A stretch of 64,000 nt of DNA, from assembly GCA_013396525.1 (NCBI GenBank), contig VWYX01000083.1, positions 1,096,699-1,160,698 of the forward strand, in the 5' to 3' direction. A program made the position numbers and the translations under genes. Position 1 is the first letter of the stretch. Each line of letters starts with the position of its first letter. This stretch comes from Chaetorhynchus papuensis. Taxonomy: Eukaryota; Chordata; Aves; Passeriformes; Rhipiduridae. Below the pieces are notes generated by a model, which did no database searches, had not been told where the DNA came from, and worked only from the letters and a program-made list of their open reading frames with translations. Shown here in pieces: positions 58,461-64,000 of this stretch.

Positions 58461-60906
58461 AATGCATCACTGAATTAAATAAGAAAGGATAGCAAGGCAT
58501 CTTCTGGATAAATGCCTAGAAAATACAGAATAATGCGAGATGTGAGCTGGCACATTAGAGTTGCATTCCCTTCTACCTTGAAACTTCAGGGAATTCATTC
58601 CCATTCTGTCCAGGAAACCCCCCAAGACACTCTGACCTTCTAGTAGAGCAGCAACTGTTTCAGCCAACTGTATTGATATTCAGTCCAATCATGGAAAGAT
58701 GGAAGCACAGACAATTAAAGAAGCATTAAGGATCTTGGGCTCATTAATGAAAGTGCTTAGTAGAAACCAGTAAATTAAAAATTCCAGACTTTGTAGGCTA
58801 AGTGAACTCAGACCTGCTGTGTCCCCTTCTCCCCTTTATTTCTTGACTGTCTATTAAAATAGTCTGAGAGCTCCTGTCATGTTTCCTAACATATGAAAAT
58901 AGTAGGAAAAAATCTGGGCTTACAAATAAAATTAGGTGTGCTGCTTAGAAAGCAGGCAGCGTTGTTTGGAGCCTCAGAGGTGCTCTTGCAATGCAAATAG
59001 TAATAGTGGCTTTGGAAAGTACTTTACTTCTGCTGTATTTCATAATATTCAAACACTGCCTTTAAATGAAAAATTAGAATTGCATCAAGATAAAAAAATA
59101 CATCATGAATGGGTTGTTGGGGTTTTTTTCTTTAATGACATAATGATTCGGCATTTATGTAGTGGTTTCCTCTGAGTGTTTTAGAATTCTTTGTTGGGAT
59201 GGGATCGTAATTCAGAGGTGAGGGAGATAAACAAAGCAAAGGGAAGAGATTTAGGAAAAAGAGTGTGGCTGAGAAACAGCTTTTTTTGTTGCATAGTTCT
59301 CTGCTCTTTACCATTAGACACACTTGCCATCTTTGTTCTTCTATTAGATTTCATCTTCTCTGAAGGATGGTTATAGCAAGAAAACTGATGTGCCTTAAAA
59401 TAATCTGTGAGTAATACTCCTCTCAATGAATTTGAAATTGCTTGAGTGAAGCTCTGTGCTCGGTGTTGAGAGCTGACCTGCTGCCCAGCTGGTGGCTGCC
59501 TATCCTGAGTGATTGTGTGGGCACAGGGCACGGATATCCTTCCCTGCCTTAGACCAGAATGAGCACAAATCCACAGCTCTCCAGTGGTGGCAGTCAGAAT
59601 GAAAATTCAGGCTTCATCGTTTCTTTCTCCATATCTCTTACTTACAGTGACAAGCCCAGCAGGTTCAGCCTTCAAATCATTAAAATAAATGCTCATATTA
59701 TTAAAATCCTGTATTTGATGCTTGGATTCCCCTTGGTTTCTTGTATCAGGCAGCTGAGACCTGTGAGCTTCAAGTCTGTACTCTTCCATTGCCAGCATCC
59801 TGGTCCCTCCAACTGCCCTGGGGCAGGTTCTTCCCTTTTTCCATCTGTTGAGAGAAGGTGCCGATGACCATACAGAGAGGGGTTATATGGAAAAACAGTT
59901 GGAAAAGGGCTAGAGATCTTAGGGAACCACATGGTGTTACTAATCCTCGAGCTTTCCAAAGACTTGTCATCACAAATAAGAGTTTTCCACTTTCAGGGGC
60001 AGGAGGGAAAGAGAAAAAAGAAGGAAAGAAATTAACCCTGTGGTGTGATGACAGAGATTTCTATAAATCACACTGCGTTTCACACTGCTGCTGACAGCCA
60101 GCCAAACCTGAGCTGGCCAAGTTTCCACAGGTCGAGTATGTTACAGGGAGCTTAAAAATATATCCACAACTGTTTAACTACCTTTTCTCTTGCGCAAGAG
60201 TATTAGAGTTAAGAGTCTTGGTAAATTATGGGGTGGTCAAAATTATGTGGATGGTATTACTGGTTTTTTCCCATCTCCTCTTTTCCCATTTCTCCTGTAA
60301 AAGTGCCAGCAAACCCCTAAGACCTGGGTTCATTTTTGCTTGTGAATAAAACCTCTAGAGCAAATAAATATCCACTAGGATAAGGTTTTGTCCAAAGAGC
60401 ACATTTTAGAAGTTATCTCATCCCCTTAAATTTTTCCTACTGCAATTATTTATGATGGCCTTGAAAACATGGGGTTTTGGCAACTTTTCAAGCTGTATTC
60501 TCCTTTCCATTTGGCAAAACGGTTCCGAATGGCGGCTCTCTTTTGTTTTCCCAATGCTGCATTTGCACAGAGTGCCCTTCAAACTCACGAATAAAAGGTC
60601 TTTGAAGTCAGACATGTCCCCATAAATGACTGCCATATGATTTGGGAAGTGTGTGTACATGTGTGTGTGCTAGGGCGTATTTTTGTTAGGATTTTTCAGG
60701 GTATGTATATTAGGAAAATTTAAACCAGTTTTTCTCATTTTGTTTGTTTGAATGATGCCTTTAAAGGGGGAGTTGCTCCTTTCCTAATTATGTGTGGTTG
60801 TTTATTTTCTTGTGAGCTTCAAAAGAACAGCACAACCAGCAGAGCAAAATATCTTATTTACAATAAGAGAGAAAAAATAAGGGACTGATTTAAATCTTAA
60901 ACTATA
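58461..60906. other. Unique noncoding DNA, no gene seen
   Basis: No transposon or gene recognised. Overlapping frames at 59181-59531 minus, 59559-59867 plus and 59693-59959 minus show no domain. Confidence 0.6.
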
Positions 60907-61097
60907 ATGAGGGTTTCGTTTAAAAGCTCAGATTTGTTGTTGACTACTTGTCTGCTGGTGCTGCTGACCTCTTGTATAGCAGGAGGTGTCTCTTTGGATG
61001 TAAAAGTAAAACTGTTTGCAACCCAAAATACAAAGGAAAATGAACCCTTTGAAGATGCTAGAAAACACATTGCAATGGAATTTAGGGATTTCAATAA
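60907..61097 (+). CDS. Candidate first coding exon with signal-peptide-like start
   Basis: An ATG at 60907 opens a frame whose first residues look like a secretory signal peptide: a charged start (MRVSFKSSD), a hydrophobic core LLLTTCLLVLLTSCIAG, and a small-residue region GGVS suitable for cleavage near residue 27. The mature-looking part, about 37 residues, is mixed and acidic/basic (LDVKVKLFATQNTKENEPFE, then DARKHIAMEFRDFN). The frame reaches a stop at once after TAA|GTGAGA, a plausible donor, so it could be the first exon of a small secreted protein or prohormone. I recognise no family, found no second exon, and there is no clear TATA box or CpG island upstream. Antisense frames of 82 and 86 codons overlap it. 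A chance ORF remains the more likely explanation. Confidence 0.2.
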
Positions 61098-62730
61098 GTG
61101 AGAAATTAAGACAAGTTGGCCTGTTTTGCAGTGCATACAATGCGTTCCACACGGCACACGTTTGGGTTTTTTTCATTAAAAATTGCTCAGTATTCTGCCT
61201 TCACATCCAGTTTCTTTTCTTTAATTTACATATTGTGGTTTCATGTCTGGTGGGAGCTGGTTCTGCCACCATTTGACCCTGGCAGGACCGTGTAAGTCTT
61301 GCCCATCTGAAGTTGAAGCCAGACTCAAGTTTTACTTATTATTCTGTAGTCCACAAAGCTGGCAGGGGTATTTGTGCTCCTACATAGAATCAACTACCAC
61401 TAATATTAGGTTTTAGATGTTTTCCCCCTCCCCCAGAAAGCACTAGAGTGAGTTATAAGTGTGTTGAAAACTCACTGGGGAAAATCACTTTCTAACTATT
61501 GACATTTTAGTAGCACTCTAATGAGGTACTTAGATTTTTCTCATTTGTTATATTGAGGAGCAGTTAGAAAAGAGTCAGAAAAAGGGAAACTTCTGGATTT
61601 TTTTAAGCTTCCTTGTAATACAACTTAGAAAAAAAACCCGTCTATTGATTTTGTTGTTGTCCAGCAATCTGATCAGAGCCGTGATCTGCTCTGCAGAAAG
61701 GCTGGGCACTTTTACAACTCCCTGTTCTGCCCCCTAAAACCTGTCTGGACAAAGATGACTTCTCCCTGGAGAACTAGGAAGTGTTTTCCAGACAACATTC
61801 ATGTTTTCCTTTACTAAACAAACAGAATTTAGACAAGGTAGGAGGTACAGAGGTGTTTTGAGGAGAGGAGGGGGAAAAGAGCAAAACAACTCTGCCTGCA
61901 GTCCCACTCCCCTTGCTGTATTTTTCATTGACATGGCAAAGTCAGCTTGTTTCCTGTCCTGCATTCAGATTTTTGGTTGAGCTACAGCTTCATAAGATTA
62001 TACTTCCCAGTAACATTTGAGAGTTTTCCCACAGTTCTGAAGTTTTTCCTGCCCATGTGCTCTACCATCAAGCCTTTGGAGGGATGAAGATTTTCTTTTT
62101 TGTTTGCTTGTGTGTTTATGATTTCACTTTCCTCTGCTGCTGAACCAAGCCTGATCCTGATTTTCAGTTTCATCATTTGATCTGTAGCCCCTCTAACACT
62201 CTTCTAATACCAGAACCTTGTTTTCAAAGACAGAGGAGGAGAAGGTGGGAGGATTGACACTACCTGAAAGAGTTACACCGGCAGGCAAGGGACTAAAATT
62301 CCCAAGGCCAAATAGTGGGATGAGAAGAGAGAGGACTCTAGCACCTCTTGGTTGTCCAGACAGAGGCAATACTGCCTCATGAATAGGCAGCGAATATCTT
62401 AGCACATTTTATCCACCTGCAAAAATTACTGTGTGGTTCTCTGGGGTAGGATTGCCCCACTCCTGCCCTACTCCTGGCTTCTGATAGACTGCCAAAATGA
62501 ACCCTCAAGTACAGGAATAGCCAAACCCTTTTGCCTTCCCTTGGCAGGGTGCAAGTCCACCCTGGCCAAATGAAGAGCTTGACTCGCTGAAATAAAGCAG
62601 GATGAGCTGCATTTCCTTCTGTTCTGCAGAAATCCTCTTTGACCTCCAGTTCACCAAAACCTTTCCATCTGTTGGAAGAAAAAAGTTGGCTACAGCCCTT
62701 CACAGATGACTGGCAGCTTCTCCAGCTTTT
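61098..62730. other. Unique noncoding DNA, no gene seen
   Basis: No repeat family is recognised. The minus-strand frame at 62377-62760 (127 codons) has no known domain. Confidence 0.58.
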
Positions 62731-62731
62731 A

Positions 62732-62937
62732 CAGGCTTGGTTAACACAGAAGCAGATCAAGACCGCACCATGCTGTCATCCGAAGTGCTCACGGCTGTTG
62801 CCCCGGTTAAACTCATCGTGTATCAAGATGTGGTGGAGCAGCTACCCTGCTCCGAGCACGAGCGACACCCGAGAGCTCTGGAGGCCGTGCTGGTGTGTGC
62901 TCTGTTCGTGTTTCCACTGAGGTCGGCATCTTTCTAG
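62732..62937 (+). other. Weak exon candidate in CpG-rich patch
   Basis: TTCTCCAGCTTTTACAG gives an acceptor-like site just before 62732, and a frame then stays open to the stop at 62935-62937. It encodes, among others, TMLSSEVLTAVAPVKLIVYQ. A donor could be GAG|GTCGGC near 62920, but it is weak. No homologue is recognised. Confidence 0.15.
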
Positions 62938-63030
62938 CAGCCCACTGCAGCTGGGTTCGCGCATTACGAAATCGCGGCTTCAAAGCGCCTGGTGAAGCAG
63001 ATCCTCCCAGCCCCGCGCTGTAAGGAAACA
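62755..63030. promoter_or_regulatory. CpG-rich patch, possible small CpG island
   Basis: By hand I count about 20 CpGs in roughly 260 bases, including TTCGCGCATTACGAAATCGC near 62957, against very few in the flanking kilobases. GC content is also clearly raised. It is shorter than standard CpG-island thresholds. It could be a small promoter or enhancer, a constrained exon, or a GC-rich insertion. No TATA box or obvious transcription unit follows on either strand. Confidence 0.35.
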
Positions 63031-63209
63031 AGAGTCACACCATGCAGGAGTGTGTCTGCGTGTGTCAGCAAAGTGCCTTTTCAGCCTGATAGCTGAGTGC
63101 AAAAATTTCAAGAGGAATCAGGAAATTAAATTTTGAATACGCATCTCTTCTGTTTGTTCGGGATTCGTCCTTTCACGTAGATGCAACGTTCCATTGTGTG
63201 TCTTGTATC

Positions 63210-63540
63210 ATCTATATACACAATTTCATTTTAATTTTTTAATATTGTCTTTCCCTGTTGTTGGGATTTTTTTTCTCTCTTTTTCTGGACAGGTTATACA
63301 TATGCTAATAGAAATATGCCTATTATTTGAAGCATAGTTCTGCTTGTCAATGAAGCTTCATTAACACCGTTATCACTGCCTGACATTTATCTTATAATTT
63401 TCCAGAGTTGACTGTTACATCTCCATGGAAACCCAAATTGCAATTGAAACAAGTGAGATAATAAAGGCATCCACAGAGGATTGACAGTATGCAAGCCCAC
63501 GGTGTTTGCAGGCTACATTTGTTTATACTTCCTTAGATAA
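63210..63540. promoter_or_regulatory. Possible conserved noncoding block with octamer core
   Basis: Contains the octamer-like ATGCTAAT (63302-63309, POU-type), AGCTTCATTAACACCGTTAT, CTCCATGGAAACCC (resembling an RFX half-site), and CAAATTGCAATTGAAAC. No repeats are present. Texture and motif call only. Confidence 0.33.
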
Positions 63541-64000
63541 ATCCCTTGCAGTGGAGATTTTTATTACCTGTTTCCTATCTTTCCATGACTACTGCTTATT
63601 GCAAGGTTTAGAGCAACGCTTTTTTTTTATTTTGCTTTTTAATTAGAGCAATAAATTTTATTGGACTCAGCAAGGGAGGCATCGAAGATGTAAATTCTGA
63701 AGTGATTTTTCTGGAATGAAATATGAAGTTTATTATATATGAATTTGCATAAGGCATTCTTATGTTGATTTGCTGGGGGTTTTTTAAGGAGCCAAAACTT
63801 AAGATCATTGACTCTTTTGATTTGCTGACTCTTTCAGTATGCAAGAAGGATCTCTTTTTTTCTGTACCTAAGGACTTAAGCTCTCTTAAGTTCGTGACTT
63901 TAAATCAATTTAGATGGTGCCTCAAAGCAAAGAGTCATGAAACTGGAGTGGGTCCAGAGTGAATTAATCTGAAATTAATTTGATTTTGAAAGGCTCCATC
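63541..64000. other. Unique noncoding DNA to the window end
   Basis: AT-rich sequence without recognisable gene or repeat. The frame at 63762-63962 plus has no domain. Confidence 0.6.

Noticed and set aside
1..64000. Novel multi-gene system, CRISPR array, phage or endogenous retrovirus
   Set aside because: No repeat-spacer pattern, gene clusters, LTR pairs or viral gene motifs are visible; the window is vertebrate noncoding DNA.

Overview
The window reads as vertebrate nuclear DNA, almost certainly from a bird. The evidence is five decayed CR1 (chicken repeat 1) non-LTR retrotransposon insertions, one in two oppositely oriented pieces, older MIR-type SINE remnants, low overall repeat density, AT-rich CpG-poor composition and scattered short microsatellites. 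Crocodilian or turtle DNA also carries CR1 and cannot be excluded. I see no bacterial, viral or organellar genes, no rRNA or tRNA, no CRISPR array and no endogenous retrovirus.

No recognisable protein-coding gene is present. The longest open frames are 123 to 166 codons, overlap freely on both strands and match no family I know; several are antisense shadows of CR1. The window is therefore best read as a gene desert or the inside of a very large intron. Five short stretches have some features of exons (good splice-like borders or a signal-peptide-like start): three on the minus strand at 39136-39254, 48382-48513 and 48875-49018, and two on the plus strand at 54249-54313 and 60907-61097. A sixth, weaker one lies at 62732-62937 in a CpG-rich patch. 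None can be assigned to a gene, and the minus-strand candidates do not join in phase.

Layout: 1-9600 is unique AT-rich DNA with two regulatory-looking blocks and one CpG-bearing patch near 2.4-2.7 kb. 9.6-14.5 kb holds an ancient repeat scrap, a CR1, a MIR scrap, a three-copy CACGTG array (12796-12849) and a CR1 split into opposite orientations. 14.5-37.4 kb is mostly unique DNA with a MIR near 19.4 kb, several regulatory-looking AT-rich blocks and two G-quadruplex motifs. 37.4-38.6 kb is a MIR followed directly by a 1-kb minus-strand CR1 that still shows reverse transcriptase motifs. 38.9-41.2 kb is the densest regulatory-looking cluster. 42.5-43.4 kb has two more CR1 copies. 44-57 kb is unique DNA with four good hairpins and the exon candidates. 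57-64 kb has another AT-rich block, the signal-peptide-like ORF, the CpG-rich patch and a final regulatory-looking block.

The clearest things worth a second look are the 18-bp-period E-box array, the inverted two-piece CR1, the long hairpins at 51.5 kb and 56.4 kb, the exon-like pieces near 48.4-49.0 kb and the signal-peptide-like ORF at 60.9 kb. The calls of regulatory-looking or conserved-like sequence rest only on texture (homeodomain-type AT cores, retained CpGs, absence of repeats); no alignment was available.
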